Shown here: one piece after another, positions 24,672-33,704 of the stretch
Layout: each line of letters starts with the position of its first letter
Numbering within the stretch: position 1 is the first letter of the stretch
The notes under the pieces: generated by a model
Databases searched by the model: none
What the model was told of the DNA's origin: nothing
What the model saw: only the letters and a program-made list of their open reading frames with translations
Program-made: the position numbers and the translations under genes
Origin: Verrucomicrobiaceae bacterium
GTDB lineage: Bacteria > Verrucomicrobiota > Verrucomicrobiia > Verrucomicrobiales > Akkermansiaceae
Reading direction: 5' to 3'
NCBI GenBank assembly: GCA_027487435.1
Contig: JAIYDP010000453.1
Location: forward strand, 1 to 34,114
Length of the DNA: 34,114 nt

Positions 24672-24740
24672 CCCGAAATCCGAAGTGTAACGCCGCCATT
24701 CATTGCCATCATTTGCTGGCGCTCTGCTGCGGATCTCGGG
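24672..24740. repeat. Dispersed palindromic element, copy 3 (complete)
   Basis: Left end CCCGAAATCCG and right end CGGATCTCGGG are near-perfect inverted repeats, extended imperfectly inward to about 23 bp. The middle matches copy 2. The element fills almost the whole 78 bp between two convergent stop codons, so it may serve as a two-way terminator there. Confidence 0.7.
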
Positions 24741-24748
24741 CTTAGAAC

Positions 24749-26977
24749 TTAGAATTCGGCGCGCATTCCGATGTAGTAATTTCGGTCGTTGGCAGGATCA
24801 ATGCCATTGGCGCGAACACGGCTGAAATACTCTTCATCGAGGGCGTTGTTGATGCCGCAGAGCGCCCAGAGAGTGGAATTGACTCCAGCGAATTGGCCAG
24901 ACCAAATCTGCGCCTCGGCAGTAATGTCGAGCACGGTGTAGCTGGGGATAGCCCAGTTTGCGTTGTTCGTGTCGATGGCCGAATGATCGGAAAGATGGGT
25001 GAACATGCCCGCGACTTTCCATTTGCCATCGCGTTGAACAATCAGGCCAGTGCGCAACATGTGTTCTGGCGCGTATTGTGGTGTATTTCCTTTGACTGGG
25101 CCTTCCGTGAATTCGGCATCGAGATACTGATACGCGGAATACCAAATGATCGAAAGCTCGGATTCACCGCGGAAGTAATCGTAGAAGTCGATTTCGCTGG
25201 TAAAACTGAAGCCTTGATTGACTGATTCGCCAACATTTTGGAAATTAAAGTTTCCTGTGGTTGTGTCTTGCACACGGCCAAAGCGATTTTTGTAGTTGAT
25301 GTGGAAAAGGCTCGCGTCAAACATCGACCATGAAGTGGGGCGACCACGATAGCCGATTTCGCTGTTGACGAGATGTCCCGCTTCAAGATTTTCGCTAAAG
25401 GTTTCGTTGCCGCCGAGAGGAAAGGCATCTGCATACGTCGGTGGTTTGTAAGAACTAGAGACGTTGGCATAAATTTCCGTGTCTTTGCCAGTATCGAACG
25501 TAGCGCCGATGCCGCCAAGGGGCACTACTTCATTGCGGACTTGGTCTAATAAATCAAGTGGTCTGTTGACGTTAACTTGCTCATCGATCGATTGTTCATT
25601 GTATTCCAAACGCACCGAGGGAGTGAAAGTGAAACGACCCAAGCGGAAGAGGTTTTCGGCAAAGAAGGCGGCATAGACGGAATCCCGTTCTGATTTATTG
25701 CGTAATGTGTCTCCGCGGTCAGATGTGAGGTCGTTAGCCGCTGTGCGCTCAAGGAAGATTGGCGCATTGATATTCATGGCGGTCACACCTGCGGTGAAAG
25801 TGGATTCGTTTTCGCCAAGTTGGTAGTCGATGCGTGCTCGACTATCCAATCCGAGGGTGTAATAGGTGTGCTGATTGATATCAAGCTGATTGCCCGTTAC
25901 GGTGCCGAAGCCTTGCCCCGTTTGACGTTTGCTGTAGCGCACTACATCGGATGCCCAAGCCTTGGTGATCCACTTGGCATGATCGTCTCCAACTTCGTAG
26001 CCGATGGATCCAAACAGGCGATCGAGGCGGACACGGTCGTGATTTAAAAGGTTGCCGTTAGGATCACTGGCGTAGGTGGCCTCACTGCGCCCGCCAGGTT
26101 CGCCGTGGTCGGAGTCGTAGCGTTCGAAGCTAGCGGTGAGTTTTTGTCGATCATTGATGTCGTAAAACAGAGAGAGTTCCGCGCCATACAGTTCGAAGTC
26201 GCTATTGCGACGGCGGAAGGAATCGCCCGAGCGATGATCCAAATTCAGCAGGTAGCCGAATTTGTCATTGCCGCCCTCCAGCGTGCTGAAGGTGGAATAT
26301 AGGTTTTCGCTGCCGACAATGTGCTGGGTGGTGGCTTTGAAAGGCGTGGAGCGGTCGGGCACGTGGGTGATGTAATTGAGCGCGCCGGAGGGTTGCGATC
26401 CGTAGAGAAGAGCCGCGCCGCCAGAGACGAACTCGAGGCGATCGACACTCTCAAATGGCGGCGCGAAATAGACGGTCGAGTAGCCAAGCGGGTCGAGGAC
26501 AAAGGGAATGCCATTTTTTAGCACCATCATGTTTTGCGATTCATGAGGATCGCCGATGCCACGATAGCTCAGGGAGAGCAGGGATGAGTTACTCAGCTCA
26601 CTGGTGAGAAGACCGGGAGTTTTCGAGAACGCCTGACGATAGTTGTCGTTCTGGATTTGCGGCATGGCATCGAAGTCGATGACCGAGGTTTTTTTCCCTT
26701 TGAAAATACTTGTGCCGACGACATCGGGAAGAAAGGGACCCTGAATGACCGAATCGCTCATGGTTTCTGCTGTCACCACCACTTCTGCAAGATTGGCGGC
26801 TTGCTCAGGCACGGCTTGAGAGGCGCTAGGAATGGGAGGATTGTTGGTTTGGCCCCAAGAAATGGCGGGGAAACATGGCGTTATGCCGGCGATCAATGCA
26901 GTTCGCAGTAGAGAAATCTTACGCACCGAGATGTTGTTACGTTGGTTCATGGCGGCGGTATTGTTAATGAGATTCAT
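24749..26977 (-). CDS. TonB-dependent outer-membrane receptor (FecA-like)
   Basis: 742 residues from the ATG at 26977, which has TGAGA just before it; the frame extends further into the neighbouring gene and an inner ATG at 26950 is also possible. A signal peptide ends near ISWG/QT, followed by a TonB-box-like AEVVVTAETM. The plug domain includes SLSYRGIGDPHESQNMMVLK and GGAALLYGSQPSGALNYIT. A long 22-strand-type barrel follows, ending in RNYYIGMRAEF with the C-terminal Phe. It is most like ferric-citrate or siderophore receptors, so iron uptake is likely, but sugar or cobalamin uptake cannot be excluded. No TonB/ExbBD or FecR-type regulator is nearby. Confidence 0.92.
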   Translation of the reverse strand: MNLINNTAAMNQRNNISVRKISLLRTALIAGITPCFPAISWGQTNNPPIPSASQAVPEQAANLAEVVVTAETMSDSVIQGPFLPDVVGTSIFKGKKTSVIDFDAMPQIQNDNYRQAFSKTPGLLTSELSNSSLLSLSYRGIGDPHESQNMMVLKNGIPFVLDPLGYSTVYFAPPFESVDRLEFVSGGAALLYGSQPSGALNYITHVPDRSTPFKATTQHIVGSENLYSTFSTLEGGNDKFGYLLNLDHRSGDSFRRRNSDFELYGAELSLFYDINDRQKLTASFERYDSDHGEPGGRSEATYASDPNGNLLNHDRVRLDRLFGSIGYEVGDDHAKWITKAWASDVVRYSKRQTGQGFGTVTGNQLDINQHTYYTLGLDSRARIDYQLGENESTFTAGVTAMNINAPIFLERTAANDLTSDRGDTLRNKSERDSVYAAFFAENLFRLGRFTFTPSVRLEYNEQSIDEQVNVNRPLDLLDQVRNEVVPLGGIGATFDTGKDTEIYANVSSSYKPPTYADAFPLGGNETFSENLEAGHLVNSEIGYRGRPTSWSMFDASLFHINYKNRFGRVQDTTTGNFNFQNVGESVNQGFSFTSEIDFYDYFRGESELSIIWYSAYQYLDAEFTEGPVKGNTPQYAPEHMLRTGLIVQRDGKWKVAGMFTHLSDHSAIDTNNANWAIPSYTVLDITAEAQIWSGQFAGVNSTLWALCGINNALDEEYFSRVRANGIDPANDRNYYIGMRAEF

Positions 26978-26988
26978 TCTCAGTAAAG

Positions 26989-27016
26989 AAAAAAGTGATA
27001 TTTTTTTCACTTTTTT
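26989..27016. promoter_or_regulatory. Perfect inverted repeat between divergent genes
   Basis: AAAAAAGTGA at 26989-26998 pairs with TCACTTTTTT at 27007-27016, 8 nt apart. It lies 12 bp ahead of the TonB receptor start and 43 bp ahead of the phosphatase start. It could be an operator for one or both genes, or a leader hairpin. It does not match the classical Fur box. Confidence 0.45.
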
Positions 27017-27058
27017 GCTGTTGGACTTCGGTGCTTGACCTTGACGGAGTATCTCGCT

Positions 27059-27553
27059 ATGCCATGCCCTGTGTCTGCGCAGCAAAATGAGCCAAAACTG
27101 ATGTTATTTATTTGCACGGGCAATACGTGTCGTAGTCCGATGGCGCAGGGTTTGGTGGCGAAAGCTCTCGCCGATGAAGATGGTTGGGAAGTAAGGTCTG
27201 CGGGAGTTGCTGCAAGCGTGGGTTCCAGTGAAAGTCGGCATACTTCTGAGGTATTGCTAGAACGCGGGGCATCGTTGCAAGGATTTCGTAGTCGTCAGGT
27301 CAGCGCGGGTATGATGAAACAAGCCAGTGTGGTGTTTTGTATGACGCAGGGACATCGCGATCAATTATTGGAAGAGTTTCCTGATTGCGCAGATAAGTGC
27401 TATTTGGTGGGGGATTTTTCCGCGAAACATCCTGGCTCCAATGTGCCTGATCCTTTTGGTATGGGGCGAAAATCCTACGAACAAGTGGCGATTGCCATCG
27501 AAGAAGCGATGCCGGGCTTGTTGCATTTTGTGAAGGCTTTGCCTGCTGATTGA
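27059..27553 (+). CDS. Low-molecular-weight protein tyrosine phosphatase
   Basis: 164-residue cytoplasmic phosphatase. The P-loop FICTGNTCRSPMA carries nucleophile Cys19 and Arg25, and DPFGMG carries the general acid Asp131, the two sites that define the family. Start ATG 27059 has GGAG (27045-27048) at good distance; a TTG at 27035 is also in frame. Bacterial members (Wzb, Etp) strip phosphate from BY-kinases, so the Wzc-type kinase at 19322 is a natural partner, although the genes are 5.5 kb apart and separated by unrelated ones. Arsenate-reductase-type LMW phosphatases share the fold, but the sequence lacks their extra cysteines in the usual places. It converges on cinA with a 75 bp gap. 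Confidence 0.92.
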   Translation: MPCPVSAQQNEPKLMLFICTGNTCRSPMAQGLVAKALADEDGWEVRSAGVAASVGSSESRHTSEVLLERGASLQGFRSRQVSAGMMKQASVVFCMTQGHRDQLLEEFPDCADKCYLVGDFSAKHPGSNVPDPFGMGRKSYEQVAIAIEEAMPGLLHFVKALPAD

Positions 27554-27628
27554 TGCATTGCCGAGTGCATGAGTAGGGATTTTGGTGATGCCTCTACCCT
27601 CTACTTTAGTTTGAAATAGAAAGTGATT

Positions 27629-28963
27629 TCAGTGTAATGTCGCAGACTCAACGTGGCGACGAATGGCGGCGTTGTCCTTGGGCTCTCGGGTTTCTGCTTC
27701 TTGTTCGTTTTGGGTATGGCAGTTGGAAACCGCTGCTGCGATGACGCGCCGAATTTGATCCAAAACGGCTTGGCTGACAGATTTTTTGAAACCATTGCGG
27801 TCGCGCCTTTGGAAAGTATGAGCTACCAATGTGGGCGCATTTTTTCTTGCCACGGCAAGCCATGCCGTGCCGACGGGTTTTTCCGCCGATCCTCCACCTG
27901 GGCCTGCGATACCAGTCACGGATGCTGCCAGATCTGCTCCGCTGACTCGCAGGGCACCCTCGGCCATTTCTTTGGCGACTTCTGCGCTTACTGCTCCATG
28001 TTGGACGAGCGTGCTTTCTTGCACTCCTAATGCTTGCATTTTTGCGGCGTTTGAGTAGGTGACAAATCCTTGCAAAAATACCTCGCTGGATCCTGCTACG
28101 TCGGTGATTCGAGAAGAAATCAGTCCGCCCGTGCAGCTTTCTGCAAGTGCCAAGGTCAAGCCAGCATCGCGAAGGAGATGAACAACTGTTGCTTCCAGCG
28201 TTTCGCCGTTTTCGTTGATCAGATACTCGGAAAATGCTGAAAGGGCGATCTCTCTTCCTTGTTGGCAGGCATTTTCATCGCCGATGAGTCGGAGATCGAC
28301 TTCGGCAATTCGCGCGCAATAGCCGACTTCAAGACCTGCTACCTCCGCCAACCGTGCATCGATAGCTTGGTGGAAATCGCTTTCGCCGATTCCAGTAAAT
28401 TTCATTTCACGCATCATTCTCGCGCTACTGACATCCGCCAAGGAACGCAAACGAGGTTCCACTTCCTCAAAAAACAAAGGATAGAGTTCCCTTGGAGGTC
28501 CCGGGAGCAGAAAGATGGCGCATGATTTCAAATGATTCATCCGCGGAGGCAGGTAAATGCCCGGCGCTGTGCCATTGTGATTCGGCAGGACATCAGCACC
28601 TGCGGGGACTTGTGCTTGTTTGCGATTGTCGGGAGCCATGACTTTGTTGCGGACGGCAAAAAATTCTTCCAAGGAGCGCAGAGCGGCCTCGTCTTCGATC
28701 AAATCCACGCCAGCCACACGGGAGCATGCCTCGCGGGTAACGTCGTCACTTGTCGGGCCGAGTCCTCCGGTGACAATCACAACATCACTTCGTTTCACGG
28801 ATTCGGCGAGTGCTTCTTCAATGGCATCTCCATCGGGAACGGTCATTTGTCGGGCAATGCGTAGGCCGAGACGAAACAACTCGCGTCCCAGCCAGCCGCC
28901 ATGGGTATTTTGCGTGGTGCCGAGGAGTAGTTCTGAACCAGTATTGATGACCTCAATGTGCAT
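27629..28963 (-). CDS. cinA: CinA-like nicotinamide-nucleotide amidase
   Basis: 444 residues with both CinA domains. N-terminal molybdopterin-binding-like domain: EVINTGSELLLG at the start, then VIVTGGLGPTSDDVTRE (about 62-78) and LLPGPPRE. C-terminal PncC domain: LALAESCTGGLISSRITDVAGSS, split by short variants, GAVSAEVAKEMAEGA, ASVTGIAGPGGGSAEKPVGT. CinA/PncC deamidates nicotinamide mononucleotide in NAD recycling; the N-terminal domain can act as an ADP-ribose pyrophosphatase. The last 30 or so residues beyond the PncC fold are polar and probably disordered. It lies 56 bp after the transglutaminase gene on the same strand and may be co-transcribed. No obvious ribosome site. Confidence 0.93.
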   Translation of the reverse strand: MHIEVINTGSELLLGTTQNTHGGWLGRELFRLGLRIARQMTVPDGDAIEEALAESVKRSDVVIVTGGLGPTSDDVTREACSRVAGVDLIEDEAALRSLEEFFAVRNKVMAPDNRKQAQVPAGADVLPNHNGTAPGIYLPPRMNHLKSCAIFLLPGPPRELYPLFFEEVEPRLRSLADVSSARMMREMKFTGIGESDFHQAIDARLAEVAGLEVGYCARIAEVDLRLIGDENACQQGREIALSAFSEYLINENGETLEATVVHLLRDAGLTLALAESCTGGLISSRITDVAGSSEVFLQGFVTYSNAAKMQALGVQESTLVQHGAVSAEVAKEMAEGALRVSGADLAASVTGIAGPGGGSAEKPVGTAWLAVARKNAPTLVAHTFQRRDRNGFKKSVSQAVLDQIRRVIAAAVSNCHTQNEQEAETREPKDNAAIRRHVESATLH

Positions 28964-29019
28964 GGCGCAGCAAACACCATTTTTTTCTTAACGCAATGAG
29001 AATGTCGCGAGGTATTGCG

Positions 29020-29871
29020 TCATGGCGCATCCATACGATCTACCTGGACATGCACGCTGAGATGGCATTGTGCTGTGCCGCGGTAGGCTCCTTTGATGGG
29101 CGCAACATCTTCATAATCTCGCCCCACAGCAGCTTTTACATAGCGGTCATCCGCCAGCGTGTTGTTTGTGGGATCGTAGCCAATCCAGCCGATATGCGGC
29201 AAATACACCTCACACCATGCGTGTGAGGCTTGTGCGCCGACCAATTGATCGCTGGGGCCATTGTAGAGATAGCCACTGGCATAACGTGCCGGAATTCCTA
29301 GCGAGCGACACATTCCCAGCATCACGTGGGAAAAGTCTTGGCACACCCCAGCCTGCAATTCGTATGCCTGAGCGATTGTAGTGCTGACTTGTGTGACTCC
29401 AGGTTGATAGCGAAATGTCTCATATATCCATCGCATGATCGAGAGAGCTTTGCCGTGAATCGAAGGTTCTTCAATCGTTAAATCGACAGCGGTTCTCCAC
29501 AATTCAGTATGGTGCATTACGTAGGTACTATCTTGCAAATACTGCCAAGTTCTCTCGCGTGTGGCAGAATCTTGCAGATCTTTGATTTCCGCTTCGATGC
29601 TCTGATCCGGGATCAATAGGGGCAGGTTTTGCACTTTTAAGCGGCTTTCGATTTCCAATCGGGAGTGCTCGCTAGGTATCTCAAAATGGTGGCAGATGTT
29701 TTGAAATAGATCTTCAAAGCGCCTCATTCTCGTCGCTGGCAAAACCCGAATCAACGAGGAAATCGTTCGCTGAAAGGGGAAGCGCCGCGCTTCCAAATGA
29801 AGCGTGTTGACGCTGTCGCGCACCGCTCCGCCATACTCGAAAACGGTTCGGTGCAGGACCTGCAATTTCAT
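29020..29871 (-). CDS. Transglutaminase-like cysteine protease with bacterial N-domain
   Basis: 283 residues from the ATG at 29871, preceded by GGAGGGT, a strong ribosome site; the frame is open further up but the context decides this start. An N-terminal Bact_transglu_N domain (about 1-80) is followed by a transglutaminase core with Cys177 in QAGVCQDFSHV, His217 in ASHAWCEVYLP and Asp233 in GYDPTNN, the full catalytic triad. No signal peptide, so cytoplasmic. It belongs to a well-known conserved neighbourhood with alpha-E and circularly permuted ATP-grasp proteins, for which peptide ligation and removal have been proposed (Iyer, Aravind and colleagues). Likely a peptidase or amide-bond cleaving partner of the ligase; the substrate is not known. 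Confidence 0.9.
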   Translation of the reverse strand: MKLQVLHRTVFEYGGAVRDSVNTLHLEARRFPFQRTISSLIRVLPATRMRRFEDLFQNICHHFEIPSEHSRLEIESRLKVQNLPLLIPDQSIEAEIKDLQDSATRERTWQYLQDSTYVMHHTELWRTAVDLTIEEPSIHGKALSIMRWIYETFRYQPGVTQVSTTIAQAYELQAGVCQDFSHVMLGMCRSLGIPARYASGYLYNGPSDQLVGAQASHAWCEVYLPHIGWIGYDPTNNTLADDRYVKAAVGRDYEDVAPIKGAYRGTAQCHLSVHVQVDRMDAP

Positions 29872-29941
29872 ACCCTCCATAACTAAGGGGATTGTAGGAA
29901 GCGAGGAAGACGAGAGCAAGACGAACCATGCGTCACTTGTG

Positions 29942-30964
29942 TCATTGCTGTTGCTGCTCCTGTTGATGCTTCAAAATACGAGAATGCGCGATCGGCGTGG
30001 TTGTTATCGGGAGATGATTGACGACCTGTGGCATCAAAACGTAGGTTTCGAAGACACCGTCGCCAATGAGATTGAACCGTGTTTGTAAAAGATCCAAAGA
30101 CTCATGTAGCCCAGGTTTCATCAAGTCAACTACCTCAGAAAAATGCAAATCAGCCAAAAGTCGCCCCGTGGCTTTTTCGGCGCCATCGGCGTAATCGTAC
30201 TCGCTGCTCCCGGAAATGCTGTGCAAGCATTGATTCACTCGCTGGATGCAGTAGCGCACGGAACGCGGAAAGCTGCCGGAAAAAACCAGCAGTTCGATGA
30301 CTTTTTCGACCTCTACGGCATTGGCATAAAGAGACCGATACGCCCCCGTAGCCCCGCAGGATCGCAAAATCGAATTCCAATGCAGCGTCCACGGTGACCC
30401 TTCCGGCAAGTAGGTTGCTATGTCCAAGAAACGCGTTGTTTTATCAGCTCGCTCCAAATGTCTCCCCAAATCCATGAAGTCCCAGCCCATGTTACGATCG
30501 ATCGTCGATGCCGCAACGCCCTGAAACGTAAACACCGAGCGCCGGATGTGTGCGTAATAGCGCGGCGCATCCATTTTAAGCATGGTTTTGCCTGCGCTGG
30601 AGCGGATGAAATGATACAAGTCATTGATTTCCTCCCACAATTCATCAGATAGCTGATCCCGCACCATGCGGGCGTTTTCGCGAGCTTGCGAAATGCAGGA
30701 ACAAATGCTGTTCGGATTACGTTCTTCTTCTGTGAGAAAGGAAATAATTTCGGTCGCTTCGCCGCTTCCATAAAGATCACTAAAAAGAGCATCGTCGCCA
30801 GTGCTGCGGATGATCGCCATCCAAAACGCTGTCTCCGTGGTTCTTTCATGGTAGCCCGCATCGAGCAGCGATTGCTCATTGACATCCACCAACCGCGCGA
30901 GATTGTCCGCGCGCTCGACCATTCGTACCATCCAATACAGTGTATTTGCTACTCGTGATAACAT
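29942..30964 (-). CDS. Alpha-E domain protein
   Basis: 340 residues, almost all predicted helix. It opens with MLSRVANTLYWMVRMVERADNLARL split over residues 1-25, the typical start of the alpha-E (DUF403) family, and has WDFMDLGRHLERADKTTR near residue 165 and FSGSFPRSVRYC near 230. A glutamine-rich tail ends the protein. The fold has no assigned activity; it always travels with circularly permuted ATP-grasp and transglutaminase-like proteins and is thought to be part of that amide-ligase system. A ribosome site (AGGAAACGAGAAG) precedes the ATG. The ATP-grasp gene ends 28 bp upstream and the transglutaminase gene begins 70 bp downstream. Confidence 0.93.
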   Translation of the reverse strand: MLSRVANTLYWMVRMVERADNLARLVDVNEQSLLDAGYHERTTETAFWMAIIRSTGDDALFSDLYGSGEATEIISFLTEEERNPNSICSCISQARENARMVRDQLSDELWEEINDLYHFIRSSAGKTMLKMDAPRYYAHIRRSVFTFQGVAASTIDRNMGWDFMDLGRHLERADKTTRFLDIATYLPEGSPWTLHWNSILRSCGATGAYRSLYANAVEVEKVIELLVFSGSFPRSVRYCIQRVNQCLHSISGSSEYDYADGAEKATGRLLADLHFSEVVDLMKPGLHESLDLLQTRFNLIGDGVFETYVLMPQVVNHLPITTTPIAHSRILKHQQEQQQQ

Positions 30965-30992
30965 CTTCTCGTTTCCTAATACGTTTTACATC

Positions 30993-32432
30993 CTAGCGCA
31001 GCACCCATGTGTCCTTGCTGCCCCCGCCTTGGGAGGAATTGACCACCAAGGATCCTTCTTTCAAGGCCACCCGCGTCAGTCCTCCTGGCACGATTGTTAC
31101 ATCTTCTCCGTAAATGATATAAGGTCGTAAATCCACATGCCTCCCTCCCATCGAACCATCAACCCATGTCGGGCACTGTGATAGTGACACCACCGGTTGC
31201 GCGATGTAGTTGCGCGGATCAGCGATGAGTTTTTCGCGAAACGATACAATCTCTTTTTTCGTCGCTGCTGGTCCCATTAACATTCCGTAGCCACCTGATT
31301 CATTCGCCGCTTTCACAACAAGATTGGGCAAATTCGATAAAATATGGCTCAAATCCGCTTCCTCGGATGCCAAATACGTCTCCACATTCGGCAAAATCGC
31401 CTCTTGTCCCAAGTAGTATTCGATCATTTTCGGCACAAACGTGTAAATCAATTTGTCATCTGCTACGCCGGTGCCTACTGCATTGGCCAGTGCAACATTT
31501 CCTGCCCGATACGCCTGCATCAATCCTGGCACGCCGAGCACCGAGTCTTTGCGGAAAATTACCGGATCGATGAAGTCGTCATCGATTCGTCGATAGATCA
31601 CATCCACGCGCTGCAGGCCCTTCGTCGTCCGCATGAAAACAAACGAATCCATCACCACCAAGTCGCTTCCTTCCACGATTTGAATGCCCATTTCACGAGC
31701 CAAATAACAATGCTCAAAGTACGCGCTATTGTAGCACCCTGGAGTCAGCAAGACACACGTCGGTTCGGTCTCCCGTGTCGGGGAAATATGCCGCAGCATC
31801 CGCAATAACTCGCGCGGATATTCATCTAGCGGACGAACGTCACATTGCTCAAACAACGCCGGAAAAGCTCGCTTCAATGCCTTGCGATTCTCTAACAAAT
31901 ACGATGCTCCAGAAGGACAGCGACCATTGTCCTCTAAAACATAATACACCCCATCGCTCCCACGTACTAGGTCCGATCCACAAATGTGAATGTAGATATC
32001 CTTCGGCACTTCCACTCCGCGAAACTCTTTCCGGTAATACTGCGCATTTTCCACGTAATGCCGCGGAATGGTCCCATCGTTGAGGATATGCTGATCATGA
32101 TAAATGTCATGCAAAAATAAATTCAACGCTATGATCCGTTGCGTAAGCCCCGCTTCCAAGTGCTCCCATTCCGCAGAGGTCAACACTCGTGGCACTGGAT
32201 CAAAGGGGAAAATCCGCTCCGTGCCCTGCTGATCATGATAGACGTTAAAGGTAATACCTTGGCGCAAAAAATACGCGTCGCAGGCCGATTTACGACTTTC
32301 AAACTCATCGCCCTCAAGCTGCTGAAAAACTTCTAACAGGCCCTTGCACTCGGGGCGGATTTCCCCTTCTGGGGTAAACATCTCATCATAACCCGACCAC
32401 GGACGGTATTTAGAAAACAGGGAATTCGGCAT
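30993..32432 (-). CDS. Circularly permuted ATP-grasp amide ligase-like protein
   Basis: 479 residues from the ATG at 32432 (a GTG at 32441 is three codons up). Family blocks visible: RPWSGYDEMF at the N-terminus, RIFPFDPVPRVL, SDLVRGSDGVYYVLEDNGRCPSGASY split into two runs (about 165-190, acidic and Asn metal/ATP sites), YRRIDDDFIDP, LANAVGTGVADDK, VVKAANESGGYGML (phosphate-binding region) and HVDLRPYIIYG near the C-terminus. This is the CP-ATP-grasp type 2 family, predicted to form amide bonds, and the first gene of the trio with alpha-E and transglutaminase. The usual proteasome-like Anbu peptidase gene is not present here. It lies 45 bp downstream of the cyclophilin gene. Confidence 0.93.
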   Translation of the reverse strand: MPNSLFSKYRPWSGYDEMFTPEGEIRPECKGLLEVFQQLEGDEFESRKSACDAYFLRQGITFNVYHDQQGTERIFPFDPVPRVLTSAEWEHLEAGLTQRIIALNLFLHDIYHDQHILNDGTIPRHYVENAQYYRKEFRGVEVPKDIYIHICGSDLVRGSDGVYYVLEDNGRCPSGASYLLENRKALKRAFPALFEQCDVRPLDEYPRELLRMLRHISPTRETEPTCVLLTPGCYNSAYFEHCYLAREMGIQIVEGSDLVVMDSFVFMRTTKGLQRVDVIYRRIDDDFIDPVIFRKDSVLGVPGLMQAYRAGNVALANAVGTGVADDKLIYTFVPKMIEYYLGQEAILPNVETYLASEEADLSHILSNLPNLVVKAANESGGYGMLMGPAATKKEIVSFREKLIADPRNYIAQPVVSLSQCPTWVDGSMGGRHVDLRPYIIYGEDVTIVPGGLTRVALKEGSLVVNSSQGGGSKDTWVLR

Positions 32433-32477
32433 ACGCGACACACATGACGCAGTTTTTGTGCCAAATTCGAAAAATTT

Positions 32478-33704
32478 TCAGCGCGAAATTGCCATCTCGC
32501 CCAAGGTGTGTTGCTGCCAGCCGTTGAACCAATAGAACGACTGAAAACGCCCATCCACCTGAATCGACGTCGAACGATCACAGCCGCATTTCACTTGATA
32601 GGGCACAGATACCCCAAAAACGCCAGTTGGAATCGCATCGACTGCAAAGGTCATACTATAAGGGTTGATATTCGTTAAGTTCGTGTAGGTGGAAAACACC
32701 GTGCTCGTCACAGTTCCCGTCGAATCTTCCGTAAATTGTGCGATTCCCCCAATACCATTGGCTGAAAACGTAAACTCGATGATGCCATGATCCAGTCCCA
32801 GCAGAAACGTGCGGTTCGCCAAGGAAGACGGTGCATAAGCCGGGAAGTAATGCACCTCCGACATCTGAAAAAAAAGCTTCGGCACCGTGGCTTGACCTAG
32901 CGCAAGGGAAATGGCGGGACTGGTATTGTCCTGACTTCGATACAGCCTACGATAAAACGTCCAAGATTGCAAATTTTGCGAGAAATGTAGCGAATAGATT
33001 GTCGATGGCGGAAGCCCCGTCGCTGGCTGTGTGACGTTCCATACGATCGGCCCATCGCGTGTCACGGCCAAGTTTCCTACAGACGGCTTCACCTCGGGCA
33101 GCCCCTGCGCTAGAACATCAAAACCTGCCGCATCCTCACCCACTCTGCGAATCGATACCGATTCGATCACTGTCTGGGTGGCTCCAGCATCGATGATCGC
33201 ATCTACCGCCGTCCGACTCGCTTCGCCAGTTACAGCTCCAAACACGGTATGCAAGCCATCCAGATGCGACATCACCGAATTCCCCGTTACGAAAAACTGA
33301 CTGCCATTCGTATTCGGCCCACTATGCGCCATCGAAATCACATACGGCACGTGCGTCAAAGTCGGGCGGATCTCATCGCGGATCTCATAGCCCGGTCCAT
33401 CCGAGCCATCGCCCTTCGGCGAGCCGGTTTGCAGTAAGCGAAAACTCGGCGAAGTCTCCGTGCGATGTACCCGCATGCCATCGTAAAATTTCCCTTTGCG
33501 CACCGAACCATTTTGTAAATCCAAAAAAGCCCGTGAACCTTCTGCCAGCGATACAAAATTCGCCACCGTTGTAGGAGTCTGAACGTAGTCCAGTTCCACA
33601 GTGAAATCGCCATGGGTCGTGCGGAAATCCGCAAACAATTGTCCATGCGCCATGCCGATAACTAGCACCTGAAGGCCAAAAATCATCTTCCCAAAGTGTT
33701 TCAT
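32478..33704 (-). CDS. Secreted cyclophilin-type peptidyl-prolyl isomerase with C-terminal extension
   Basis: 408 residues from the ATG at 33704 (the frame continues to a TTG at 33746). Signal peptide about 1-22 ending MAHG/Q. The cyclophilin domain (about 24-195) has DGMRVHRTETSPSFRLLQTG with the catalytic-type Arg, then ISMAHSGPNTNGSQFFVT and HLDGLHTVFGAVT. The HR-x-FMIQGGD region is altered (HRT...FRLLQTGS), though Phe and Gln are kept. The last 200 or so residues form an unrecognised beta-rich domain, containing a CGCDRS segment and ending WQQHTLGEMAISR. Family members help fold proteins, here probably in the periplasm or at the surface. It heads the minus-strand run that continues with the ATP-grasp trio. 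Confidence 0.88.
   Translation of the reverse strand: MKHFGKMIFGLQVLVIGMAHGQLFADFRTTHGDFTVELDYVQTPTTVANFVSLAEGSRAFLDLQNGSVRKGKFYDGMRVHRTETSPSFRLLQTGSPKGDGSDGPGYEIRDEIRPTLTHVPYVISMAHSGPNTNGSQFFVTGNSVMSHLDGLHTVFGAVTGEASRTAVDAIIDAGATQTVIESVSIRRVGEDAAGFDVLAQGLPEVKPSVGNLAVTRDGPIVWNVTQPATGLPPSTIYSLHFSQNLQSWTFYRRLYRSQDNTSPAISLALGQATVPKLFFQMSEVHYFPAYAPSSLANRTFLLGLDHGIIEFTFSANGIGGIAQFTEDSTGTVTSTVFSTYTNLTNINPYSMTFAVDAIPTGVFGVSVPYQVKCGCDRSTSIQVDGRFQSFYWFNGWQQHTLGEMAISR

Noticed and set aside
26989..27016. Fur box
   Set aside because: The arms do not match the classical Fur consensus.
27554..27628. Two-way terminator between the phosphatase and cinA
   Set aside because: Only a bulged weak stem (about AGTAGGG with CCCTCTACT) and no clean U-run.
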